Origin: Imperialibacter sp965651695
Lineage (GTDB): Bacteria; Bacteroidota; Bacteroidia; Cytophagales; Cyclobacteriaceae
Direction: 5' to 3'
Length of the DNA: 64,000 nucleotides
Assembly: GCA_965651695.1 (NCBI GenBank)
Contig: CBFGTI010000004.1
Location: 1 to 64,000 of the forward strand
The translations under genes and the position numbers were made by a program. Positions 43,682 to 52,076 of this stretch are shown here, piece by piece (the first letter of the stretch is position 1; every line of letters begins with the position of its first letter). Below the pieces are notes generated by a model. The model saw only the letters and a list, made by a program, of their open reading frames with translations, did not search any database and was not told the origin of the DNA.

Positions 43682-44326
43682 TCAGTTTAAGTGCAGGGAA
43701 GAGGCACGCCTCAGGCTGCGTGCCGGAGAAAACAGGAAGTAGATCAGCAGGCCCAATACCAGCAGCATTGCCACGGCTAGTCGCGAGGTGAGATTGCCGG
43801 AGGCCACCACGCGGCTCGACTGGTCCATGAGCTTTTCGCCCTCGCTGAGCTGAAGCTTGGTGAGCCGGTTTAAACTCACCAAAATAGCGTCGTAGTGGCT
43901 TGTGAGGCCGGGCCGAAGGGCTTCCCGCTGAAGAGGAGATGCGTTGTAAATAAACTGTTGTTCAAACTGTTGCGATATTCTTATGTGGTCTTTAAGCATC
44001 GACAGTTGCACTTCTTCTTCTGTGGTAAGGTAAGTGCCCTCGTATCTTTCGATCAGCTGCTGAATGGTGTCGTTTGCCCGTATGTTTTGCTCCAGCAGCT
44101 GATCATCTAAACGATCGACAAGCATCTTTTTTTCGAAGATCTCGTGCGAAAGCTGGTAAAGATGAGCCTCAACCACCAGCCGATCCATGTAGATCGACGA
44201 TAGCGCTTGCTGCAGTGCGGAGAGTTGCCTCCTGTGTACGAAAGTGAGAACGAGGACCGTGACAAGCACAGCCCCCAGGGCTACTTGCGTATTGCGGGTC
44301 TGATTGAGTATGTTTTGCCACTTCAT
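43682..44326 (-). CDS. Membrane-anchored four-helix-bundle sensor-like protein
   Basis: 214 residues with two transmembrane segments (about 15-30, ALGAVLVTVLVLTFV, and about 185-200, AVAMLLVLGLLIYFL) and between them a periplasmic all-helical domain of about 150 residues. This is the 4HB_MCP_1-type sensory module of chemoreceptors and kinases. There is no HAMP, kinase or signalling domain behind the second membrane helix, so on its own it would need a partner. It lies near the NtrB/NtrC-like pair and could be its input component; this is inference from position. Confidence 0.8.
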   Translation of the reverse strand: MKWQNILNQTRNTQVALGAVLVTVLVLTFVHRRQLSALQQALSSIYMDRLVVEAHLYQLSHEIFEKKMLVDRLDDQLLEQNIRANDTIQQLIERYEGTYLTTEEEVQLSMLKDHIRISQQFEQQFIYNASPLQREALRPGLTSHYDAILVSLNRLTKLQLSEGEKLMDQSSRVVASGNLTSRLAVAMLLVLGLLIYFLFSPARSLRRASSLHLN

Positions 44327-44466
44327 GTGTATAAAATTTTATGAAGTCGGCCACATGGAATAGCTCTACCCGTTCGAGTTGAAGATTTGTCTTGTAAACA
44401 ACTTATTCATTTTCGTTGGGTATGACGTTCCTTATGGCTATTTCATTGTTACAGTATTCAGGTTGT

Positions 44467-44673
44467 TTAACTAGCACGTTGCCGGTTTTGCAGCACCCAG
44501 CTTTTTAGCTTTTCCTGCTCAACCGGCTTCAGGTACCGGAGCGCCTTGAGGTACTCCTTCCGAAACAGCTTCTCATCGAAGCTGATTTTGCCAAGGAGGA
44601 TCATGCAGTATTCGAGCATGGTTATTTTTTGCCGGCCTCCAACTTTATTCGATTCAAGTTTTTTTTCGTGCAT
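44467..44673 (-). CDS. Small hypothetical protein next to rnk
   Basis: 68 residues, basic at both ends, with a central helical segment (LEYCMILLGKISFDEKLFRK) and a C-terminal helix (LKPVEQEKLKSWVLQN). It begins 10 bp after the rnk stop, which suggests co-transcription. The internal ATG at 44619 is an alternative start. The family is not recognised. Confidence 0.55.
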   Translation of the reverse strand: MHEKKLESNKVGGRQKITMLEYCMILLGKISFDEKLFRKEYLKALRYLKPVEQEKLKSWVLQNRQRAS

Positions 44674-44682
44674 TTCCGGCTA

Positions 44683-45090
44683 CTAAAGATCAAAATGTCC
44701 CACGGCTTCGGGTTGGTATGTTACCTGCAGAATTTTAAAATCAGCCGACTTTTCGCCAACGTTCCACGACACTATATCGCCGACCCGCCTCCCCAGCAGG
44801 GCAGTGCCTATTGCTGAAAAAACAGCTACTCTTCGCTGCAGTTCGTCCGATTCGTTGGGGTAGGTAAGCTTCAGCTCAATTTGCCGTCCCAGCTTTACTT
44901 CCTTTAGCAGCACCCGGCTGTTCATTGTTACTACATCATCTGGTACTTCCGATTGGTCGATCAGCTCGGCGCTCATCAGATCAAGGAAAAAATGCTCTAC
45001 AATTTCGGGCTTCTTAGCGCGAAACATTGCGTAGTACCGGTGCGACATCAGCCGTTCGTAATCGTTAATTGTTACAACTCTCTTTTCCAT
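44683..45090 (-). CDS. Rnk-like GreA/GreB C-terminal domain protein
   Basis: 135 residues. The N-terminal about 50 residues form a short helical unit; the remainder is the FKBP-like GreA/GreB C-terminal domain (VTMNSRVLLKEVK, RRVAVFSAIGTALLGRRVGD, FKILQVTYQP). This size and layout match Rnk/regulator-of-nucleoside-diphosphate-kinase proteins, which bind RNA polymerase but lack the coiled-coil finger of Gre factors. It is divergent from the histidine kinase at 45254. Confidence 0.88.
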   Translation of the reverse strand: MEKRVVTINDYERLMSHRYYAMFRAKKPEIVEHFFLDLMSAELIDQSEVPDDVVTMNSRVLLKEVKLGRQIELKLTYPNESDELQRRVAVFSAIGTALLGRRVGDIVSWNVGEKSADFKILQVTYQPEAVGHFDL

Positions 45091-45182
45091 ATCATTTTAT
45101 TATCAGCCATAGGGGATGCAGGAAGCGTGCCACTGTAAAACGCCTCTGTGGTGATCCAAAAGAGGTTTTGTGTTTTCAGTTG

Positions 45183-45199
45183 TGGGTAAAAATTACCCA
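45183..45199. promoter_or_regulatory. Inverted repeat in the rnk/kinase divergent promoter region
   Basis: TGGGTAA-AAA-TTACCCA is a perfect 7-bp inverted repeat with a 3-bp spacer. It lies 54 bp before the kinase start at 45254 and 93 bp from the rnk start, a position suited to an operator controlling one or both genes. Confidence 0.45.
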
Positions 45200-45253
45200 G
45201 TGATTAAAAATTGACCAGTGCTATTGATTCTTTTTAAGAAAGGGTGGGGTGAA

Positions 45254-46402
45254 ATGTACCAAAGTATGGCTAGCTTTGCATTTAACATGCAAGAGCAATC
45301 AACAGATTTTCAGCTAAAGGAGCGGGTAAAGGAATTGAACTGCCTGTATGAGCTTTCCCGAATTGCGTGGGAGCAACACAACGACCTGAAGGCGATCGTA
45401 ACTAAAACGCTTGAGATTTTGCCGGCTGCTATGCAGTATCCTTCGCTGGCCGAAGTCAGGATTCAGGCTAATAAAAAAACTTATTCCACATCAAGTTTCA
45501 ACCAGTGCCGGTGGCATATTTCTTCTGAATTGCAGGTGGGTGATGCGAATTACGGGGCTATTAAAGTTGGCTACCGGGAAGGGGAAGGGTTAGAACCCAC
45601 CCGGAGGGTCTTTTTGCGGGAGGAAAAAAGTCTCCTCAAAGTCGTAGCGAGGGAGCTTGCATCCTTTATCAGGCGGGCGGCAGCGGAGGAGGAGAAGCAA
45701 AGGCTGGAAGCCCACCTGCAGCATGCCGAACGGCTGGCATTTGTAGGTGAGCTGTCCGCGGGCATTGCTCACGAGCTGAACGAACCGCTGGGGAAAATAC
45801 TCGGTTTTTCTCAGTTGCTCAAAAAGGGAGGAGACCTGAATTTTCAGCAGCAGGAAGATGTGGAGCGTATCATTAAGGCGTCGTTGTACACCCGCGAAAT
45901 CATAAAGAAGTTGATGATTTTCTCGCGCCAAATGCCGCAGCAAATCGTTGAAGTAGACGTTAACACCATTATTTTGAATACGTTGTACTTTATCGACGTG
46001 CGTTTTCAGGACAGGGGAATCAACATCGTCAAGCGCCTGGATCCAAATCTCCCGGTAATTGAGGCCGACCCTGTGCAAATGAGCCAACTGCTGGTAAATC
46101 TTATTACCAATGCCGTACATGCCACAACCGGCGAAGGTAAAATAACGGTAAGCACCCGCCATGCGAACAACGACATATTGCTGGTGGTGAAAGATACGGG
46201 TTCGGGGATGCCGGCGTCGGTAAAAAAGCGGATATTCGAACCCTTTTTTACCACAAAACCCGTTGGCCAGGGTACCGGGCTCGGCCTGTCGGTAGTACAG
46301 GGTATTATCGACTCTCACGGTGGCGCCATACGGGTGTCGAGCGCCAGGGGCAAGGGCTCTGCATTCGAAATCAGGTTACCCATTAAACAGTCAAGGCAAT
46401 GA
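45254..46402 (+). CDS. NtrB-like sensor histidine kinase
   Basis: About 382 residues from the ATG at 45254; an upstream in-frame start at 45218 is possible. No membrane segment is present. Residues about 15-145 form a GAF-like or coiled-coil input region (VKELNCLYELSRIAWEQHND). HisKA follows with the His in AGIAHELNEPLGKILGF, then HATPase with the N box (LLVNLITNAVHAT), DTGSGMP and GTGLGLSVVQGI. It overlaps the sigma-54 activator gene by ATGA, so the two form a co-translated two-component system. Confidence 0.92.
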   Translation: MYQSMASFAFNMQEQSTDFQLKERVKELNCLYELSRIAWEQHNDLKAIVTKTLEILPAAMQYPSLAEVRIQANKKTYSTSSFNQCRWHISSELQVGDANYGAIKVGYREGEGLEPTRRVFLREEKSLLKVVARELASFIRRAAAEEEKQRLEAHLQHAERLAFVGELSAGIAHELNEPLGKILGFSQLLKKGGDLNFQQQEDVERIIKASLYTREIIKKLMIFSRQMPQQIVEVDVNTIILNTLYFIDVRFQDRGINIVKRLDPNLPVIEADPVQMSQLLVNLITNAVHATTGEGKITVSTRHANNDILLVVKDTGSGMPASVKKRIFEPFFTTKPVGQGTGLGLSVVQGIIDSHGGAIRVSSARGKGSAFEIRLPIKQSRQ

Positions 46403-47733
46403 AGAAAAACGCTGACGCCCCAGGTTATGTAGTGTTGATAGTGGACGACTCGCCCGAAACAGTGGAGTTGATAAGGCGCAATCTTGAGCCGGCCGGTTAC
46501 CAGGTGTACGCTGCCAACAGTGTGCAGTCGGCCATAAAGCTGCTGGAGACAATCAATATAGACTTGCTGATTACCGACTTGAAAATGCCCGGGGAAAGCG
46601 GACTCACACTGGTGCGGCACGTGTCTGAAAACTTCAAAGGCGTGGCGATTCTCGTTATTACCGGTTTTCCTTCCATACAGGGCGCTGTAGAGTCAATTAA
46701 GATTGGCGCGGAAGAGTACCTTGTTAAATCCTTTACCGACGACGAACTTTTTCAGGCGGTGAAAAATGCGCTGGGCAGGTCGAAGCACAAGAAAAGAACC
46801 GGAAAAGACCTCTCACCGCAAAACTTCGGCATCATTGGTTCTTCGGAGGGAATGATGAAAGTTTTTGGTACCATAACCAAGGCACGGGCTTCCCACGCTA
46901 CTGTGCTTATTCAGGGCGAGAGTGGAACGGGTAAAGAGCTTGTGGCCAGGGCATTGCATTACGGCGGCAATGATTCCAAGGCGCCGTTTGTGCCGGTAAA
47001 CTGCGGCGGAATTCCCGATAACCTGCTGGAGAGCGAATTGTTCGGGTACGTGAGGGGGGCTTTTACGGGAGCCACAGAAACACGGGCCGGCTTTTTTCAA
47101 ACAGCCGATAAAGGAACCATTTTTCTCGATGAAATTAGCAACACCAGCCTGGCCATGCAGGCTAAGCTGCTGCGTGTATTGCAGGAGAAAGAGTTCTACA
47201 TGGTGGGCTCAAAAAAACCGCAAAAGGTGAATTTGCGAGTGGTTGCCGCCACCAACGTCGATCTTATGGAGCTGGTAAAAAAGGGGCTGTTCAGAGAAGA
47301 TCTGTATTACCGGCTAAACGTGATTACCATAGACTTGCCGCCTTTGCGGGAGCGGGGAGCCGATGTATTGCAGCTGGCAGAGTTTTTTCTCGCAAAATAT
47401 GTCCAGGAGCTGGGCAGGCCGCCTATGCATTTTACTCCCAAAGCTGCTGCGGCGCTGCAAATGTATGCGTGGCCGGGCAACGTGCGAGAGCTGCAAAACC
47501 TAATGCACCGGCTGGCCGTGCTGGCCGACGACCAAACCATTGATGTGCCCGACCTGCCCGGGGCCTTTCGGTTTTCGGCCTCCCAGGGAAGGGGGCTCGA
47601 CCGGCAGCTGGACGACGTGGTGCGGGAATACATAGAAGACGTGCTTGCTGCCAATCAAAACAACCTCTCCCGGGCAGCCCGGGTACTGGGAATTGATCGA
47701 AAAACGTTGCGCGAAAAGATCAGGAAGGTGTAG
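46399..47733 (+). CDS. NtrC-family sigma-54-dependent response regulator
   Basis: A 444-residue three-domain activator. The receiver (about 10-130) has the phospho-acceptor Asp in LLITDLKMPGESG. The AAA+ domain (about 150-380) has Walker A GESGTGKE, the sigma-54 contact loop GAFTGAT and Walker B TIFLDEIS. The C-terminal FIS-type HTH is ANQNNLSRAARVLGIDRKTL. It would open sigma-54 promoters when phosphorylated by the kinase encoded just upstream. No consensus sigma-54 promoter could be picked out nearby by eye, so targets are unknown. Confidence 0.96.
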   Translation: MKKNADAPGYVVLIVDDSPETVELIRRNLEPAGYQVYAANSVQSAIKLLETINIDLLITDLKMPGESGLTLVRHVSENFKGVAILVITGFPSIQGAVESIKIGAEEYLVKSFTDDELFQAVKNALGRSKHKKRTGKDLSPQNFGIIGSSEGMMKVFGTITKARASHATVLIQGESGTGKELVARALHYGGNDSKAPFVPVNCGGIPDNLLESELFGYVRGAFTGATETRAGFFQTADKGTIFLDEISNTSLAMQAKLLRVLQEKEFYMVGSKKPQKVNLRVVAATNVDLMELVKKGLFREDLYYRLNVITIDLPPLRERGADVLQLAEFFLAKYVQELGRPPMHFTPKAAAALQMYAWPGNVRELQNLMHRLAVLADDQTIDVPDLPGAFRFSASQGRGLDRQLDDVVREYIEDVLAANQNNLSRAARVLGIDRKTLREKIRKV

Positions 47734-47746
47734 AAATACTAATTCT

Positions 47747-47754
47747 TATCTTTG
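47747..47754 (+). promoter_or_regulatory. Bacteroidota -7 promoter element
   Basis: TATCTTTG fits the Bacteroidota -7 consensus TAnnTTTG. It lies 13 bp after the NtrC-like gene and only 4 bp before the GTG at 47759, implying a nearly leaderless transcript for the peptide and TonB receptor. A -33 TTTG was not found. Confidence 0.45.
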
Positions 47755-47758
47755 CCCT

Positions 47759-48070
47759 GTGAAGGTTCTGTGTATTATCCTTTCAATCGTTACCCTTGTG
47801 TTGGCGGTGCACCCGTGTGCAAGCTGCACCCCGGAAGAGGCAGTGGCGTGCGGGCAGGACGACAGCCGCGAAAGCCAACAGACAGTGTGCTCGCCATTTG
47901 CTACCTGCTGCGGCAGCACTGGCTTCACCTTCTCAGGCTTTTTGGGCGGGGCATATTTGGCACCATGCCAAAATGATGAACCTGAAGCAAACGCACGGCA
48001 GATTTTTACCGACCAGTATTGCCCCGGCATATGGCAGCCGCCAAAGATCCGGCCCACTCACTTCGCCTGA
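47759..48070 (+). CDS. Cys-rich secreted peptide upstream of TonB receptor
   Basis: 103 residues from a GTG start, with a signal-peptide-like N-terminus (LCIILSIVTLVLAVHP) and about seven Cys in the mature part (CASCTPEEAVACGQ, TVCSPFATCCGSTG). Small Cys-rich secreted proteins with a CSPF-x-CC motif are common just ahead of metal-related TonB receptors in Bacteroidota (DUF6660-like). It precedes the receptor by 52 bp and probably shares its transcript. A role in metal binding or sensing is inferred from the Cys content and location. Confidence 0.65.
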   Translation: MKVLCIILSIVTLVLAVHPCASCTPEEAVACGQDDSRESQQTVCSPFATCCGSTGFTFSGFLGGAYLAPCQNDEPEANARQIFTDQYCPGIWQPPKIRPTHFA

Positions 48071-48122
48071 GTTTTCTCAGCCATTGCGCTTTCTTTCATT
48101 CTTCACATTTAAATCAAAATAA

Positions 48123-50288
48123 GTGAAATACTTACTCTTGTTTCTGTTTTCCATAGGCTGTACTTCCGCCGGCATGGGGCAGCATACATTCTCGGCCCTG
48201 GTAAAAGACGGCCACACCCATAGCCCCCTGCCTGGCGCCACAGCAGTGCTGGCCGGCACCCAAACCGGTGGCAGCGCCGACGAAAACGGCGTTATTACCA
48301 TCTCCGATTTGCCAGCTGGCGAGCACCTCATTGTGTTCAGCTTTGTGGGCTACCACGAGGAGCGGCTAAGTTTTCAACTGCCGCTGGCCGTGGGACAGCC
48401 TGTGGAGGTGCTGCTCGAGCCCGACGCTCACGAAATAGAAGAAGTGGTGGTGAGGGCTACCCGAAGCAGCCGTACCATAGCCGACCTTCCCACCCGCGTA
48501 GAGGTGATTTCCGGTGAGGAGCTGGCAGAAAAAGGCAATATGAAACCCGGTGACATCCGCATGCTGCTCAACGAAAGTACGGGCATACAAACCCAGCAAA
48601 CTTCCGCCACCAGCTACAACTCGAGTATCCGTATACAGGGGCTTGATGGTAAATACACTCAGATACTGAGGGACGGGCTGCCACTGTACGCGGGGTTTTC
48701 CGGGGGCTTGAGCCTGCTACAAATTGTGCCGCTCGACCTGCAGCAGGTAGAGGTGGTGAAAGGCGCCTCTTCCACGTTGTACGGCGGCGGGGCAATTGCC
48801 GGGTTGGTCAATCTCGTGAGTAAGACCCCCGGCCCGGAAAGAGAGCTCAGCTTTATGGTGAACGGCACTTCGGCGCTGGGGCTCGATGCCAGCGGGTTTT
48901 ATGCGCAGCGGTTTAACAAGGTGGGTGCCACTGTTTTTGCCTCCTACAATACCGGCAGCCCCTACGATCCGGCAGACATTGGTTTTACTGCCATACCTCA
49001 GTTTCAGCGGTTTACGCTAAATCCCCGCCTGTTCTGGTACTTCAGCGACCACAGCACGCTGGAGTTGGGCATAAACAGCACCAATGAAGACCGGACAGGC
49101 GGCAGCCTCGATTACATTGAGGGGGATGCTCCCGGTGCTTATTTCGAGCGAAATAAAACAAGCAGGTTGAGCACGCAAGCCCGTTTCGACCACCGCCTCG
49201 GCGATAAAACCACCCTCTCACTCAAAAACAGTGTAAGCTTTTACGACCGCACCATTGAGGTGCCGGACTACACCTTTGCCGGTAGCCAGGTTTCTTCTTT
49301 CAGCGAAGCCAACATGACCTTTGGTGATGCAGACCTGGAATGGATTGGCGGCTTCAACCTGTGGACCGACGGGTTTACGCAGTCGGAAGGCGCCAGTGCA
49401 GAGGCTGTTGACTACAGCCACCTCACGGTGGGGGCCTTTGCGCAAAACACATGGCAGGTAAACGAGGCTTTTACGCTGGAAACCGGCCTGCGCGGCGACT
49501 ACCAGGATGAATATGGGTTCTTTGCCCTGCCACGTTTGTCTGCCCTGGTGGAAGTTCATGAAAAATTATCGGCCCGGCTGGGCGGCGGGTTAGGCTACAA
49601 AATACCCACTGTTTTTACCGAGGATGCGGAGCGGATACAGTTCAGGAACGTGCTGCCAGTGGATGCAGCGGCCACCGTGGCAGAAGAATCAATTGGCGGC
49701 AACTTCGATATCAATTTCAGAAGCCCGATTTCGGAGGAGCTTTTCATTACCGTAAACACCCTCTTCTTTTATACCAGGGTAAGCAATCCGCTGGTGCTGA
49801 GTTCGGCAGGAGGCGGCTTCTTTGAATTTCAGCAGCCCAGCGGCTTTATCGATACAAAAGGTATAGAGACCAATGTGCGGCTTGGTTATGCCGACTTCGT
49901 CCTCTTTGTCGGGCATACACTGGCCGATGTGCAGGAGCACTACTTCGGCGGCACTTCCCCCTTTCCGCTGGTGGCAAGGCACCGGCTCAATAACGTGCTG
50001 ATGTACGAGGTGGAAGAAAAGCTGAAGATAGGGCTGGAGGCGTACTATTTTAGCAGCCAGCAGCTAAGCGACGGCGGCGAGGGCAGACCCTACTGGATTA
50101 TGGGCCTGATGACTGAAAAGCTGTGGGAGCGGTTCTCCATTTTTCTCAACTTCGAAAACTTTCTCGACACCAGGCAGTCGAAGTTTGGGCCGATATACAC
50201 CGGCCCGGTGGCAAATCCTGTATTCAGCGAAATATATGCACCGGTAGACGGCTTTGTGGTAAATGGCGGGTTTAAGCTGAGGTTGTAG
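48123..50288 (+). CDS. TonB-dependent receptor
   Basis: A 721-residue outer-membrane receptor from a GTG start. A signal peptide (LLLFLFSIGCTSAGMGQ) is followed by a carboxypeptidase-regulatory-like domain (about 22-105, GATAVLAGTQTGGSADENG), the plug (about 115-230, EEVVVRATRSSRTIADLP, VEVVKGASSTLYGGGAIAG) and a 22-strand barrel ending GFVVNGGFKLRL. It is of the siderophore/metal or vitamin receptor size, not SusC. The Cys-rich peptide gene immediately upstream suggests a metal-related substrate. Confidence 0.93.
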   Translation: MKYLLLFLFSIGCTSAGMGQHTFSALVKDGHTHSPLPGATAVLAGTQTGGSADENGVITISDLPAGEHLIVFSFVGYHEERLSFQLPLAVGQPVEVLLEPDAHEIEEVVVRATRSSRTIADLPTRVEVISGEELAEKGNMKPGDIRMLLNESTGIQTQQTSATSYNSSIRIQGLDGKYTQILRDGLPLYAGFSGGLSLLQIVPLDLQQVEVVKGASSTLYGGGAIAGLVNLVSKTPGPERELSFMVNGTSALGLDASGFYAQRFNKVGATVFASYNTGSPYDPADIGFTAIPQFQRFTLNPRLFWYFSDHSTLELGINSTNEDRTGGSLDYIEGDAPGAYFERNKTSRLSTQARFDHRLGDKTTLSLKNSVSFYDRTIEVPDYTFAGSQVSSFSEANMTFGDADLEWIGGFNLWTDGFTQSEGASAEAVDYSHLTVGAFAQNTWQVNEAFTLETGLRGDYQDEYGFFALPRLSALVEVHEKLSARLGGGLGYKIPTVFTEDAERIQFRNVLPVDAAATVAEESIGGNFDINFRSPISEELFITVNTLFFYTRVSNPLVLSSAGGGFFEFQQPSGFIDTKGIETNVRLGYADFVLFVGHTLADVQEHYFGGTSPFPLVARHRLNNVLMYEVEEKLKIGLEAYYFSSQQLSDGGEGRPYWIMGLMTEKLWERFSIFLNFENFLDTRQSKFGPIYTGPVANPVFSEIYAPVDGFVVNGGFKLRL

Positions 50289-50687
50289 GGTGGGATTAAT
50301 CTTATGGCACTGTGTCGCTAGATTCTTGGTCGGCTAGTTTGCGCCTGTCGAAGGCTTTGCTGAGGTACTAGCAGAGGACCTTGCCGTGGTTAGGTTTCTT
50401 AAACCTGCCTGAGGTAGAACCAGAAGTAATATAATTGTCAAATTGATTTTATAAGCATATTTATGCCTAATAAACCTGCCCGGTTTGTTGCCCAATACTG
50501 TCAAGTTAAAAAAACTTCATTTCTTTAACATTTAGTAGAAGTCAACTTAAGTTTTAGCCGATTTTTAAACACGAGCAAAATGATTTTAAAACAACGACCG
50601 CAAAGATGATATGGGTTCTGCCCTTAGGCGAAGTTTGATATCTGGAAACTTTTATTTTAGTTTACGGCAGCATAGCCCAAGATTATT
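50289..50687. other. Intergenic stretch of about 400 bases
   Basis: No gene supported. A/T-rich from 50430 on. TTTG at 50634-50637 and TAGTTTAC at 50658-50665, spaced 20 bp, could be the promoter of the next gene, whose TTG start lies at 50688; the match is weak. Confidence 0.4.
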
Positions 50688-51230
50688 TTGAAAAAGCTAT
50701 TTTCCATACTCCTGTTAGCAATACTCCTTTTAAATGTGATGGGGTACTATGGGGTATTTCTCGGGCTACAATACTACAATGACGTGGAGATGGTCAAGGT
50801 GCTGGACGCAGATGAGTACGCCGCCGCCGAAACCCTTACAATAGCTATTCCTATTTCTATCCCGTACATGAGCGACAATGTTGATTTCGAACGGGTGGAT
50901 GGAAAGTTTGAATACCAGGGCAATCACTATCGTTTGGTAAAGCAGAAATATGCGAAGGACACCTTGACGGTAGTTTGTGTAAGAGACTACGGAAATGAAA
51001 AGATTAGTGATGCACTTTCAACCTACGTTAAGACTTTTACTGACAAATGTGCTGATCAAAGCAAGAAATCAAAAATAACGATCTCCTTTATTAAAGACTT
51101 CCTTCCTGAAACTTTCTGTTTGGCGACTACTTCAGCAGGTTGGGAAATGGATGTTGTCAAACATGGCTTCAACCATTCCTTCATTCCAACTTTTGTCGTC
51201 TCGGTTATTCATCCGCCTGAACGTGCCTGA
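50688..51230 (+). CDS. Small membrane-anchored or secreted hypothetical protein
   Basis: 180 residues from a TTG start. A hydrophobic N-terminus (LLLAILLLNVMGYYGVFLG) is a signal anchor or signal peptide. The rest is a soluble domain with alternating strands (DNVDFERVDGKFEYQGNHYRL) and a hydrophobic C-terminus. The pattern resembles small Bacteroidota proteins of unknown function located near metal-uptake genes. Family not recognised. Confidence 0.65.
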   Translation: MKKLFSILLLAILLLNVMGYYGVFLGLQYYNDVEMVKVLDADEYAAAETLTIAIPISIPYMSDNVDFERVDGKFEYQGNHYRLVKQKYAKDTLTVVCVRDYGNEKISDALSTYVKTFTDKCADQSKKSKITISFIKDFLPETFCLATTSAGWEMDVVKHGFNHSFIPTFVVSVIHPPERA

Positions 51231-51484
51231 TTCAGTCTAACATCCTCTTGTTAGACATCCCGAACCTTCGGGAAGAACTGTATCTGTTCAAATTTATACT
51301 AGAATTCTATTTCGGACCGGATTGGTCACAGGTAAAAATCTGTGCCTGCAACTTCAGTTATTGCTGTTGAAGACATTCAGCAATCGGGCGGTTGTGGCCA
51401 CTCATGATAATCTCCTGTAATCCTTCCGGAAGCCTCCCGTTGGGATGCACTCCGTGCTAATTCTAAAACCTAAAACATATTTCC

Positions 51485-52048
51485 ATGCCACATATTTCAT
51501 TGGAGGCTCATTTACCGGGCATAACCGGGCTTCTCGAATACCGAAAAGACGCTGCTCAGCCAATAAGAGAGCTTACACAGTTTCTTTTGCGAGGTCCCTC
51601 CACATTAACAGAGGGCGAGCGTGAGCTGATTGCAACAATCGTTTCGCATAGCAACGAATGTACGTTTTGCACAACTGCACATACGGCAGCCGCTGATAAG
51701 TTGCTGGGCGAATGTGATACCTCCCAACAGATCAAAACCAACATTGAAACTGCCGCGGTAAGCGAAAAAATGAAAGCGCTGCTTACCATCGCTAAGCAGG
51801 TGCAGCAGAGCGGTAAAAGTGTGACGCCAGACGCCGTCCAGCGGGCGAAAGACGCAGGGGCAACCGATATTGAGATCCATGATACGGTGTTGATTGCCGC
51901 ACTGTTTTGCCTTTATAACCGCTATGTTGACGGGCTGGCCACCCGCTTGCCGGAGTCAGCCGACTACTACAATACCCTTGCAGACAGATTGGTAACAAAC
52001 GGGTACAAGCGTCTGCCGCAGGGATATGATCATTTAAAGAAACATTAA
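51485..52048 (+). CDS. AhpD/carboxymuconolactone-decarboxylase-like protein 1
   Basis: 187 residues of the AhpD-like all-helical superfamily. The active-site set Glu...Cys-x-x-Cys-x3-His is intact: ERELIATIVS then NECTFCTTAH. The C-terminal segment IHDTVLIAALFCLYNRYVDGLA is typical of the peroxidase-related subgroup. Such proteins reduce hydroperoxides or disulfides via the CxxC pair. It is the first gene of a six-gene run and 28 bp upstream of the TonB receptor. Two paralogues lie downstream at 56074 and 56625. Confidence 0.92.
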   Translation: MPHISLEAHLPGITGLLEYRKDAAQPIRELTQFLLRGPSTLTEGERELIATIVSHSNECTFCTTAHTAAADKLLGECDTSQQIKTNIETAAVSEKMKALLTIAKQVQQSGKSVTPDAVQRAKDAGATDIEIHDTVLIAALFCLYNRYVDGLATRLPESADYYNTLADRLVTNGYKRLPQGYDHLKKH

Positions 52049-52076
52049 ATCGCAACAAAACATAACCTATAATCCC

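Noticed and set aside
43597..48122. Sigma-54 promoter (TGGC...TTGC) for the NtrC-like regulator
   Set aside because: Upstream regions of nearby genes were scanned by eye and no convincing -24/-12 pair was found.
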